From NCBI RefSeq assembly GCF_000367345.1, contig NZ_BARE01000007.1, forward strand, positions 62,001 to 126,000: DNA of 64,000 nt, read 5' to 3'. The notes under the pieces were generated by a model. The model was not told the DNA's origin. It did not search any database and saw only the letters and a program-made list of their open reading frames with translations. This document shows positions 1 to 7,561 of this stretch, piece after piece. Source of the stretch: Sphingobium xenophagum NBRC 107872 (lineage in GTDB: Bacteria > Pseudomonadota > Alphaproteobacteria > Sphingomonadales > Sphingomonadaceae). Each line of letters starts with the position of its first letter. Position 1 is the first letter of the stretch. The position numbers and the translations under genes were made by a program.

Positions 1-328
1 ATGCACCCGTCAATTGCGCGCCGTTGAGGAACGCTATGGACAGGTCCGCCCCATCAAGATCAGCCCCGTTCAGATTGGCGCCGCTCAGGTTCGCATGGCG
101 CATGTCAGCGCGCGACAGCTTGGCTCCACTAAGGTCTGCGCCTGTCAAATCGGCGTTCGCCAGATCGGCAAAGCGCAAGTCCACGCCGGGGCAAGAGGTG
201 CGTGGGGCGATGGTGCATCCATTCACGATCCACGGCGTCGGACGCTCTTCCACATTGACGATCTTCTGCTGTGCATAGGCAGGAACAGCAGCCGCGACAA
301 TCATCAAGGCAAGGCAGGCGAAGCGCAT
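1..328 (-). CDS. Secreted pentapeptide-repeat protein (3' end outside window)
   Basis: Read on the minus strand from an ATG at 328, the protein opens with a signal peptide of about 20 residues ending in PAYAQ. A short segment with two cysteines ([13 protein letters not shown]) follows, then tandem A(D/N)L-type pentapeptides ([18 protein letters not shown] and onward) that are still running when the window ends. Such repeats fold as a right-handed quadrilateral beta helix. Biochemical roles differ widely and none can be assigned here. It lies downstream of the PQQ dehydrogenase on the same strand, separated by a hairpin, so co-transcription is uncertain. Other frames covering this stretch look like shadows because only this frame shows both the signal peptide and the repeat. 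Confidence 0.8.
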   Translation of the reverse strand, partial: MRFACLALMIVAAAVPAYAQQKIVNVEERPTPWIVNGCTIAPRTSCPGVDLRFADLANADLTGADLSGAKLSRADMRHANLSGANLNGADLDGADLSIAFLNGAQLTGA

Positions 329-358
329 GGGATGGTCCGATCCACGACAAAAGGGGGT

Positions 359-399
359 GTCCGGGCGGAGACGCGAGGGAGGTCGCGGTCCGCCCGGAC
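359..399 (-). terminator. Hairpin after the PQQ dehydrogenase, possible terminator
   Basis: Perfect 10-bp arms GTCCGGGCGG and CCGCCCGGAC enclose a loop of about 21 nt. On the minus strand the stem is followed, after a few C residues, by TTTT. It sits between the dehydrogenase stop and the pentapeptide gene. The long loop and delayed T-run make it a weak terminator at best. Confidence 0.4.
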
Positions 400-436
400 G
401 CTTCGCGCGGAGTGTCGGGCTCCGCGCCAAGACAAT

Positions 437-2293
437 TCAGACTTCAGGCAATTCGAACACCCAGAAGGAGCCGCCCTGACTGACCGTGCGCGTTAGGTCG
501 GCCATGTCGCCACCCCATAGCGGCACCGCGCCGCCATAGCCGGACGCCAGGCCGATATATTGTTTGCCATCCTCTTCCCAAGTAATGGGAACCGACACCA
601 CGCCCGAGCCGGTCTGAAATTTCCAGAGCTCTTCGCCGGTCTTGGCGTTGAAGATTTTCACATAGCCATCGCTTGTGCCCTGGATAACGATATTACCCTT
701 GGTGGTGACATTGCCACCCCAGAGCGGCAGAGGCTCCTTGGCTTCCCATGCGATCTTGCCGGTCTTGGGATCCATGGCCCTCAGCACGCCGACATGATCG
801 TCGAACTGCTTGCGGATGCGGAATCCCTGACCCAGATAGGCCGCCCCCTTGTTGTAAGTGACATTTTCCGTCCAATAGTCTTCCGACCAGTCGTTGGACG
901 GGATGTAGAAGAGACCGGTGCCGGGGTTATACGACATGGGCATCCAGTTGGTGCCGCCCAGGAAATTGGGTGTAACCCGGATGCTTTCGCCCTTTTCCTT
1001 GCCTGGCGCAGGCGGCGGCGGGCGCTGTCCGGGATTTTCGATCGGGCGGCCGTTGGCGACGTCCCATTTGCTTGCCCAACTGATGTCGGGAACGAAGGGA
1101 TAGATGCCGAGTGCGCTGCCCTTCTGCTTGCTGATCTTTCCGTCCCGCTTGGTCAGCTTGTCGAGGTCGGTCACGAAGAAATAGCCGTTGCGGTCGGCAT
1201 GGGCGCCAGCGCGGATCGTCTTGCCGTCCTTTTCCAGATCGAACAACACGATCGGGTTGTTGCCCGAAAAGTCCCAGGCGTCATTGGGCGTGTGCTGGAA
1301 GAAGCCAACCGGTTCCCCAGTCGACGGTTCGATATAGACCTGTCCCGACGTGTAGAGGCTGTCGCCGGGCGAGCGCTTCCATGTGTTCCATGGCGCAGGG
1401 TTGCCGGTGCCGATGACGATGGTGTTGGTCTTTTCATCATAGGTGGCCGATTGCCACGGCGCACCGCCACCATGATTCCAAGCCTCGACCTTCTTGCCGT
1501 CCTTGTCATTGGGCCAGCTGGGCGCTTTGGGATCGCCGGTGAAGGTTGAGGGTTTTCCGTTCAGACGACCCTGATGCCCTTCCACCATCGGACGCATCCA
1601 GATTTCTTCGCCGGTATCGGGATCGCGGGCATATAGTTCGCCCACCACGCCGAATTCATCGCCGGACGACCCGTGGATCAGCATGACCTTGCCGGTCTTC
1701 TTGTCCTTCACGATGGTCGGCGCGCCAGTCATGGTGTAACCGGCCTTGTGGTCCTGGAATTTCTTGTTCCACACGACCTTGCCGGTCTTGCGGTCCAGCG
1801 CGACCATGCCCGCGTCCAGCGTACCGAAGAAGATCTTGTCGCCATAAATGGCCGCGCCCCGATTGACGACGTCGCAGCAGGGGCGGATGTCGTCAGGCAA
1901 GCGGGCCGTGTAGGACCAGATTTTCTTGCCCGTCTTGACGTCCAGCGCGAAGACGCGGCTATAGGATGCGGTGACATAGATGACGCCATCATAGACCAGC
2001 GCCTGACTTTCCTGACCACGCTGCCGCTCGTCGCCGAAGGAGAATACCCATTTGGGCACAACCTTCTTCGCGTTATCGGCATTGATCTGATCCAGCGTGC
2101 TGAACCGCTGCGCCTTCACGCCAAGGCCGTACATCAGCACATTGTCGGTGCTATGTTCGTCGTTGAGGATATCTTCCCACGACACGCCGGCCTTTGTGAA
2201 ATCATGCTTCTGCGCCGCAGGCTGGCTGATCGCCGGCATCGCAACCAGCATCGCCATGGCCGAAACCAGCAGACACCCCCGTCTTCCTATCAT
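437..2293 (-). CDS. exaA: PQQ-dependent alcohol dehydrogenase, ExaA-like (quinoprotein ethanol dehydrogenase)
   Basis: A 618-residue periplasmic quinoprotein predicted to oxidise primary alcohols with PQQ and pass electrons to a c-type cytochrome. The signal peptide ends near residue 24 (PAISQPA). An eight-bladed propeller follows, with tryptophan-docking repeats, the vicinal disulfide Cys139-Cys140, and catalytic Asp341 in NDAWDFSGNN. The C-terminal part (YGGAVPLWGGDMADLTR, then GGSFWVF) matches Pseudomonas ExaA closely. Residue 343, two past the catalytic Asp, is Ser, whereas lanthanide enzymes (XoxF, PedH) have Asp, so a calcium enzyme is predicted. The start has a strong AGGAGG. No cytochrome or pqq gene is in the window. 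The kinase/regulator pair immediately upstream on the same strand is the likely controller. Confidence 0.9.
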   Translation of the reverse strand: MIGRRGCLLVSAMAMLVAMPAISQPAAQKHDFTKAGVSWEDILNDEHSTDNVLMYGLGVKAQRFSTLDQINADNAKKVVPKWVFSFGDERQRGQESQALVYDGVIYVTASYSRVFALDVKTGKKIWSYTARLPDDIRPCCDVVNRGAAIYGDKIFFGTLDAGMVALDRKTGKVVWNKKFQDHKAGYTMTGAPTIVKDKKTGKVMLIHGSSGDEFGVVGELYARDPDTGEEIWMRPMVEGHQGRLNGKPSTFTGDPKAPSWPNDKDGKKVEAWNHGGGAPWQSATYDEKTNTIVIGTGNPAPWNTWKRSPGDSLYTSGQVYIEPSTGEPVGFFQHTPNDAWDFSGNNPIVLFDLEKDGKTIRAGAHADRNGYFFVTDLDKLTKRDGKISKQKGSALGIYPFVPDISWASKWDVANGRPIENPGQRPPPPAPGKEKGESIRVTPNFLGGTNWMPMSYNPGTGLFYIPSNDWSEDYWTENVTYNKGAAYLGQGFRIRKQFDDHVGVLRAMDPKTGKIAWEAKEPLPLWGGNVTTKGNIVIQGTSDGYVKIFNAKTGEELWKFQTGSGVVSVPITWEEDGKQYIGLASGYGGAVPLWGGDMADLTRTVSQGGSFWVFELPEV

Positions 2294-2378
2294 CGCATCC
2301 TCCTAAAGCCCGACTGCGGTCATCACCGCTTGTCGAAACCAAGAGTAAGCGGGGCTTTATGAGATGGTCCTGATAGCT

Positions 2379-2398
2379 TTCTGAGAAACTGCTCAGAA
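2379..2398 (-). promoter_or_regulatory. Inverted repeat in the exaA upstream region
   Basis: TTCTGAG, 6 nt, CTCAGAA: a perfect 7-bp dyad between the response-regulator stop and the dehydrogenase start, about 86-105 nt before the start codon. No T-run follows on the minus strand, so an operator is more likely than a terminator. Binding by the adjacent regulator is inference. Confidence 0.4.
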
Positions 2399-2402
2399 TA
2401 GC

Positions 2403-3113
2403 TTATGCTTTGGTCTGATGACGAAGCAGAAATCCCACTCCTCGGACGGTTGAAAGCTCGGGCGCTCTCTCGTGCTGCGACAGATATCTGCGGAGATAGC
2501 CTACATAGACGTCGACGGCATTTTCGGTGATTTCTGCATCCTGCCCCCACACTTCATCCAGTATCTGCCCTCGCGTGACGACTTGCCCCGCTTGTCGTGC
2601 AAGGCAATGCAACAGGTCGAACTCACGGCGACTGAGAGGGAGCAGCGCTTCACCCACGCGCGCTGATCGGCTGCGCAAATCGACCACCAACTCATCCAGC
2701 ACGATCCGATCCCGCGATTGGGCGGCGCTGCGTCGGATCATGACATTAAGCCGCGCGAGCAATTCCTCGAATGAGAAAGGTTTGGTGAGATAGTCATCGG
2801 CGCCACAGCGAAAGCCATCCAGCCTGTCCTCCAGCTCCGCACGGGCGGTCAACATGCAGATGGGAAGGTCATTGCCGCGGGCACGGGCTTCACGGCACAG
2901 GTCCGCGCCGTCCGCATCTGGCAGCCCCAGATCCAATATGGCTGCATGAAACTGGCCCGATGCCAATCGCGATTGCGCCCGACGTCCCAGCGTCTGCCAT
3001 TCCACGGCATAGCCTTCTGCTGTCAGCCCGCGATGGACGAACCGGCCGATCCCCGGATCGTCTTCGACCAGCAATATCCTCAAGCCCGCGCCGGGAGCCT
3101 CAGCGACACGCAT
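2403..3113 (-). CDS. OmpR/PhoB-family response regulator
   Basis: 236 residues. The receiver domain (about 11-125) has the acidic pair at Glu17-Asp19 (LLVEDDPG), phospho-acceptor Asp61 (ILDLGLPDADG), the Thr/Ala switch region (MLTARA) and conserved Lys111 (YLTKPFSFEEL). The C-terminal winged helix (about 137-232) carries the recognition-helix motif ENAVDVYVGYLRRYL and the terminal hairpin TVRGVGFLL. It overlaps the 3' end of the kinase gene by 34 nt, so the two are translationally coupled partners. It lies directly upstream of the PQQ dehydrogenase on the same strand; control of that gene is likely but unproven. The ligand or stress that triggers the pair cannot be read from the sequence. Confidence 0.93.
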   Translation of the reverse strand: MRVAEAPGAGLRILLVEDDPGIGRFVHRGLTAEGYAVEWQTLGRRAQSRLASGQFHAAILDLGLPDADGADLCREARARGNDLPICMLTARAELEDRLDGFRCGADDYLTKPFSFEELLARLNVMIRRSAAQSRDRIVLDELVVDLRSRSARVGEALLPLSRREFDLLHCLARQAGQVVTRGQILDEVWGQDAEITENAVDVYVGYLRRYLSQHERAPELSTVRGVGFLLRHQTKA

Positions 3114-4504
3114 AATCCTTCTCCATCATATCTGTTAAAGGCGCTGATCCCGCCGGCATGGGCATGCACGATCCAGCGCGCGAGCGACAGGCCAAGGCCA
3201 GTGCCGCCAAGGGAACGGCCTGCCTTACCCTGCGCATAGGGATCGAAAATCCGCTCCAGTTCGCTCTCAGCAACGCCCGGTCCTTCATCCGTGACGACGA
3301 TGCCCACTTCACCCTGCTCATATGTCCCGCTCAATTGCAGCGTGCCGCCCGGTGGCGAGAATTTCACACCATTGTCGATCAGGGCAAGCATCGCCTGCCG
3401 CAGCCGATCAGGGTCGCCAATGATCGGCATCGGTTTGTCGAGCGAGCTCAACTCCAGTCGGACACCGCTGGCGGAAGCAAAGCCGGCCGCACTCTTGCCG
3501 ACCTGTTGCGCAAGGTGCGCGAGGTCCACGGGACTGGAGCGCAGGGGCAGGGCACCATCTTCGGCGCGCGCCAAGGTCAGCAAATCATCAAGCCGCCTTT
3601 CAAGGAACAGGTTGCTGTCCAATATCTGATGCAGGGCGTCCCGCAGCGCCAATATGTTGTCATCGAAGCGCAGGGCCACTTCAGCCTCGCCACGCATTAC
3701 CGTTACCGGTGTACGAAGTTCGTGGCTCACCTTTGAAAGAAACAGTCGGCGGCGCTGATCGGTGACGGTCAGTTTTTGGTTCAACCGCTCCAGTTCGCGC
3801 GTTCGCGCGGCCACTTTCGCTTCCACTGCCTCCGCCATATTTTCGAAATGATCGATCAACCGCCGCACTTCCGACAGATGACTTCCGGGTAATGGCTTTC
3901 GCCCATGCTCGCGCGCGATGGACTGCGTCGCATGAGCTACCGCTTCAAGCGGCTTCACAAGGTGGCGCCAAAGAAATACCGCTCCTCCAAACGGAAGGGC
4001 CAGCAGGACGATACTGATGGCAAGGATCAATCGCCACGCGTCGCGCTGCGCCTGTCGCGCCGCCTGTGTCGCCACCTCCGCTTCTCTGTTTTCCTTTGCT
4101 GCGATGTGCCGGACCATTGCCCGGATGTCTGGCAAGGCAGAGGAGCCGGATCGTAACAACGAGACCAAATATCGTGCGTTGGCCTCTTCCTCTGCCTGAT
4201 AGCGAAGCTCCGGCTCAGTGCCGCCGATCAAAGCCGTTTCCGCTGATATGCTCTCGAAATACGCTCTAATGGCGTTACTCAATTCATTCTGGGCTGCGCT
4301 GGAATGGTTCAGCAGGATCTGCGCAGCTTCCGCGTCTATCCGTGCCAGCAATAGAACCTGCTTCTGCGCCATGTCCGCGCGTTGCGAGAATATATGGGTA
4401 GATCCCTGCAGGTAGATTATTGTGCTCAGCAATGCCCCAAGGCCCATTGCGATCGCTATGGCCCCAGTCAGGAACAGACCCCGAAAGCCTATCAGAGTCC
4501 GCAC
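3080..4504 (-). CDS. Membrane sensor histidine kinase
   Basis: 474 residues from a GTG start preceded by AGGAGAGG. TM1 is at about 9-31, followed by a largely helical periplasmic sensor of about 125 residues. TM2 is at about 158-179, then a HAMP domain and a short coiled coil. The HisKA domain has His261 in KVSHELRTPV. The HATPase_c domain shows the N box (DNGVKFSPP), G1 (DEGPGV) and G2 (GGTGLGLSLA). It is a classical OmpR-group kinase, unlike the soluble ExaD-type kinase associated with exaA in Pseudomonas. The helical periplasmic region gives no clue to the signal. A palindrome lies 16 nt before the start codon. Confidence 0.93.
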   Translation of the reverse strand: MRTLIGFRGLFLTGAIAIAMGLGALLSTIIYLQGSTHIFSQRADMAQKQVLLLARIDAEAAQILLNHSSAAQNELSNAIRAYFESISAETALIGGTEPELRYQAEEEANARYLVSLLRSGSSALPDIRAMVRHIAAKENREAEVATQAARQAQRDAWRLILAISIVLLALPFGGAVFLWRHLVKPLEAVAHATQSIAREHGRKPLPGSHLSEVRRLIDHFENMAEAVEAKVAARTRELERLNQKLTVTDQRRRLFLSKVSHELRTPVTVMRGEAEVALRFDDNILALRDALHQILDSNLFLERRLDDLLTLARAEDGALPLRSSPVDLAHLAQQVGKSAAGFASASGVRLELSSLDKPMPIIGDPDRLRQAMLALIDNGVKFSPPGGTLQLSGTYEQGEVGIVVTDEGPGVAESELERIFDPYAQGKAGRSLGGTGLGLSLARWIVHAHAGGISAFNRYDGEGLCVSLRLPARA

Positions 4505-4519
4505 GATCCTCTCCTGCCC

Positions 4520-4543
4520 TTAGCCTCTCCAAGGAGAGGCTAA
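4520..4543 (-). promoter_or_regulatory. Perfect 11-bp palindrome before the kinase gene
   Basis: TTAGCCTCTCC, AA, GGAGAGGCTAA. The dyad ends 16 nt before the GTG start of the kinase, just upstream of its ribosome binding site. No T-run follows in either direction, so it could be an autoregulatory operator or a 5' UTR hairpin. The 220 nt further upstream (4544-4765) show no gene and must hold the promoter of the kinase-regulator operon. Confidence 0.45.
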
Positions 4544-4765
4544 ACCAAACCGGCCTTGGCGTCCCTTATACCTAGGGAGGAGGGGCAATGCGCCAGCGCC
4601 TTGACAAGGAGCGATCGTCATTGCCCCGGTCGACGGCTTCTATGGGCAGCGGACCTTCATAGAATTAGCGTCAATGAGCGACGTTGCCCTGCGCCATCGC
4701 TGCCTCAAAGGCCCCGACAGTTCAGCGACCTGCTCGGAACGCAAGTCGATCGCACATTTGCGTGC

Positions 4766-4984
4766 TCAGGCGCCTTTCATCTTCTTGCGATGTTCCCGCA
4801 TCATCATATGGCAGGCGAGACGGTCATGGTCGTCCGACTGGCGCTTCTCCCAGGGTGGCGACCAGTCGGCAGGCGGCTCGCCACAAAAATAGCCGCCCCG
4901 CCGTGAGCGGGTCGTCGCATCGGCTGTGGTCGAAAGCGCGGTGGCGATCAGCCCAAGCGCGAGTATCAGTTTGCTAAACGGCAT
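4766..4984 (-). CDS. Small secreted protein, unknown function
   Basis: 72 residues: an N-terminal signal peptide (FSKLILALGLIATALSTTADA) and a short hydrophilic mature part with two cysteines, ending in a basic tail (MMMREHRKKMKGA). It starts 11 nt inside the 3' end of hemN on the same strand, so it is probably co-translated with it. The clean signal peptide and coupling argue that it is real. I do not recognise the family. A role linked to haem synthesis or the cell envelope would be guesswork. Confidence 0.6.
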   Translation of the reverse strand: MPFSKLILALGLIATALSTTADATTRSRRGGYFCGEPPADWSPPWEKRQSDDHDRLACHMMMREHRKKMKGA

Positions 4985-6281
4985 GGCTGAACCGCGTTTC
5001 CTGCGGGCGGAGATAGGCGTCGAAGCAAGCCGCGACCGACCGGGCGTAGGGTTGCGCTTCCGGGCGGATCTCGATCATTCCGTCGTGCAGGCGGGCAATC
5101 CCCATGTTGATGAATTTGGCCAGGTCGCGCGATTGAACGACCCCGTCGCTTGGCGCTGCGCCGTCGCACAGCAGGCGCTCGATCAATCGCCCGCGCTTCT
5201 GATCGTCGGCGCTGCGCCTTACGCCGCGGGTCGCCGTCAGCCGCTGTTGGCCGATCATGTCCCGATAGGGCCCGGCATTTTTCTCATTCTGCACGATCAG
5301 GTCGGGAAACTGGCTGATCGCACTGGCCCCCAGGCCGATCAGCACGTCGCTGTCATCCTCGGTAAAGCCCTGAAAATTACGCCGCAATCTGCCGCTGGTC
5401 GCGGCCTTTGCCAAAGGGTCGCCGGGCAGCGCGAAATGATCGAAACCGATGGCGCGATAGCCTGCGGCGGTCAGCATCGCATGCCCCTGTGTCGCCATGG
5501 CGAAACGCGTGGCCATGTCGGGAAGATCGGCCTGCGATATGCGGCGCTGGCGGTGCAGCAGATGGGGCATATGGGCATAGCCGAACAGAGCGATGCGCGA
5601 TGGCGCCAGACGGGCGCTCGTCTCCAGCGTTTCAATCAGGTCCGCTTCGCTCTGACCCGGCAGGCCGTACATAAGGTCGAAGCCCACGTCGATATGTGCC
5701 CGGCGCAGCCCCTCAACCGCGGCTTCCACCATCTCGACAGGCTGCACGCGCCCGATGGCTTGCTGGACATGCGGCGCAAGGGTCTGGACGCCCAGATTGA
5801 CCCGCGAAACGCCGATCTGCCCCATGGCGTCGATCCACGCCCGGTCGAGGCGGCGGGGATCGATTTCGACCGATAGCGCAGCATCGCTGGTGTCAAAGCA
5901 CAGCAACAACTGGTGATTGAGGCGCACCCAATCGACCAGAGGCAGCGAATTCGGGCTGCCCCCGCCAAATGCGATATGGGTGACGCGCCGCCGCCCGCCC
6001 AGGCGGGACGCGACCAGCGCTATCTCCTGCTCCAGCGCATCGACATAGGTGGCAAGGCGGCGGGGCCGTGTCGCAGCGCCAGTGTTGCACCCACAATACC
6101 AGCAGATGTCGTGGCAATAGGGGATGTGCAGATAGAGCGAGATCCCCGCATCCTGCGGTAGCCTGTCGAGCCGTTCCTCCAGCGCTTCGGCGCCGACGGC
6201 GTCGGTGAATTGTGCGGCGGTCGGATAGCTGGTGTAGCGCGGCACCGGGGCCGCCAGCAGATCGGGATGGTATCGGAACAT
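4974..6281 (-). CDS. hemN: Oxygen-independent coproporphyrinogen III oxidase
   Basis: 435-residue radical SAM enzyme converting coproporphyrinogen III to protoporphyrinogen IX without oxygen, in the cytosol. The N-terminal substrate-binding region (PRYTSYPTAAQF) precedes the 4Fe-4S motif HIPYCHDICWYCGC, with Cys56, Cys60 and Cys63 as cluster ligands and the additional Cys65 typical of true HemN rather than HemW. The SAM-binding GGGSPNSL and the C-terminal HemN domain (GLGASAISQFPD) are present. An upstream in-frame ATG at 6317 exists, but MFRYHPDLLA at 6281 fits the family N-terminus. An FNR-like half-palindrome lies about 36-49 nt upstream, which would fit use under low oxygen. Confidence 0.93.
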   Translation of the reverse strand: MFRYHPDLLAAPVPRYTSYPTAAQFTDAVGAEALEERLDRLPQDAGISLYLHIPYCHDICWYCGCNTGAATRPRRLATYVDALEQEIALVASRLGGRRRVTHIAFGGGSPNSLPLVDWVRLNHQLLLCFDTSDAALSVEIDPRRLDRAWIDAMGQIGVSRVNLGVQTLAPHVQQAIGRVQPVEMVEAAVEGLRRAHIDVGFDLMYGLPGQSEADLIETLETSARLAPSRIALFGYAHMPHLLHRQRRISQADLPDMATRFAMATQGHAMLTAAGYRAIGFDHFALPGDPLAKAATSGRLRRNFQGFTEDDSDVLIGLGASAISQFPDLIVQNEKNAGPYRDMIGQQRLTATRGVRRSADDQKRGRLIERLLCDGAAPSDGVVQSRDLAKFINMGIARLHDGMIEIRPEAQPYARSVAACFDAYLRPQETRFSHAV

Positions 6282-6316
6282 GGAAAGCGGCCTGCCATCT
6301 GCCGCGCGTCCCCGCA

Positions 6317-6330
6317 TTGCGAAAGATCAA
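6317..6330. promoter_or_regulatory. FNR/FixK-like site between hemN and ompW
   Basis: TTGCGAAAGATCAA on the plus strand has 8 of 10 matches to the FNR/FixK dyad TTGAT-N4-ATCAA, with one good half-site. It is 36-49 nt from the hemN start and about 87-100 nt from the ompW start. Both hemN and ompW homologues are oxygen-regulated in other bacteria, which makes the site plausible, but the second half-site is degenerate. Confidence 0.35.
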
Positions 6331-6416
6331 ATCTCCGATTGCGCGGCGTCAAGGAACGACCGGCCAGCCCGGCCTACAAGGCGTCATTGACCGCAACATC
6401 AGGGACGGAGACAATA

Positions 6417-7079
6417 ATGCGTATAAAGACTTTCTTGCTGGCTGGCGCGATGGCGGGCGCACTGGTGGCCGGTCCGGCTCAGGCCAAGCAAGGCGACATC
6501 CTGCTGCGCGTACGTGCGATCATGGTCGCGCCGAACGAAAAGAGCGGCAGTGTCCTGCCCGCCTTTCCGGGCGAAAAAGTGTCGGTCGACAACAGCATCA
6601 TGCCCGAAATCGACGTCACCTACATGGCCACCGACCATATCGGTTTCGAACTGATCGCCGCGACCACGAAGCATAGCGCCACTGGCCGCACGGGTACGAC
6701 CGGCAGCATTGGCAAGCTCGCCTCGACCTGGGTATTGCCGCCGACGCTGACGATGCAATATCATCCGGTCGTCGACGGTCCCATCCGGCCTTATGTGGGG
6801 GCGGGCATCAACTATACGCTATTCTATGCAGAAGATGCCTCCACGGCTCTGGAGACAGCCGTGGGCAAGACCAAGGTGCATATGAAGGACAGCGTCGGCT
6901 GGGCTGGGCAGGTTGGCGTCGATGTCGACCTGAACGAGAAGATCTTCCTCAATTTCGATGTCAAATATATCGACATCAACACCAAGGCGCGATTGGCGAC
7001 CACGGCCGCCGGTGTCCAGCGCGTCAAGCTGGCGCTCGACCCGTTGGTATTTGGCGTAGGCGTCGGCATGCGTTTCTGA
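6417..7079 (+). CDS. ompW: OmpW/AlkL-family outer membrane protein
   Basis: 220 residues from the ATG at 6417, preceded by GGGACGGAG. The signal peptide runs to about residue 23 (GALVAGPAQA). The mature protein begins with the family-typical QGDILLRVRAIMVAP and ends in a beta strand with terminal Phe (VFGVGVGMRF). Alternating amphipathic strands (PEIDVTYMATDHIGFELIA, RPYVGAGINYTLFY) fit the eight-stranded barrel that lets small hydrophobic molecules cross the outer membrane. An in-frame open stretch extends upstream to 6210 but antisense to hemN, and the signal peptide fixes the start. A strong terminator follows the stop. Transcription is divergent from hemN. Confidence 0.9.
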   Translation: MRIKTFLLAGAMAGALVAGPAQAKQGDILLRVRAIMVAPNEKSGSVLPAFPGEKVSVDNSIMPEIDVTYMATDHIGFELIAATTKHSATGRTGTTGSIGKLASTWVLPPTLTMQYHPVVDGPIRPYVGAGINYTLFYAEDASTALETAVGKTKVHMKDSVGWAGQVGVDVDLNEKIFLNFDVKYIDINTKARLATTAAGVQRVKLALDPLVFGVGVGMRF

Positions 7080-7097
7080 TCGAACAGTCGCCCTCTA

Positions 7098-7139
7098 CGA
7101 AAAATGGCTCGGCCGATCCGTTGGCCGGGCCATTTTTCG
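7098..7139 (+). terminator. Terminator after ompW
   Basis: The arms AAAAATGGCTCGGCC and GGCCGGGCCATTTTT pair almost perfectly around an 8-nt loop and end in a T-run. The stem begins about 20 nt after the ompW stop. Because both arms are flanked by A/T tracts it could work in both directions. The 224 nt between it and the tRNA hold no gene I can support. Confidence 0.85.
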
Positions 7140-7361
7140 TTGGCGCGTCGGGCAGTCCCCCGCCTGTTGAAGCACCGGCGCAGAATATGGTCATGCCGCG
7201 ATGTGTCAGAGGTCGTGCATGTCGGCTCGCCAGACTTTGCGTCGGAGTTTCATCGCCCGTTGCTGGAGCGCGACATTTAGAGCGGCTCGCAATACGCAAA
7301 CACCAATACTGCTCGGAGCGATATATGTCCGGGACAAATTACTGTGCTGGCGGTCGAAAAA

Positions 7362-7437
<76 letters not shown>

Positions 7438-7561
7438 ACACCGGCAATCGGGCGGTCTGGATGACCAGTGCCCGTTGGCGTGGGCGGGCAATTAGCAGCG
7501 TCATCGGGATTCGCAAACCCTAAATTGCGTTGGGTTGCAGAAATATTGCGCGGGGGCGGCT

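Noticed and set aside
560-1549. 329-codon frame opposite the PQQ dehydrogenase
   Set aside because: The minus-strand dehydrogenase has all expected motifs; the plus-strand frame has none.
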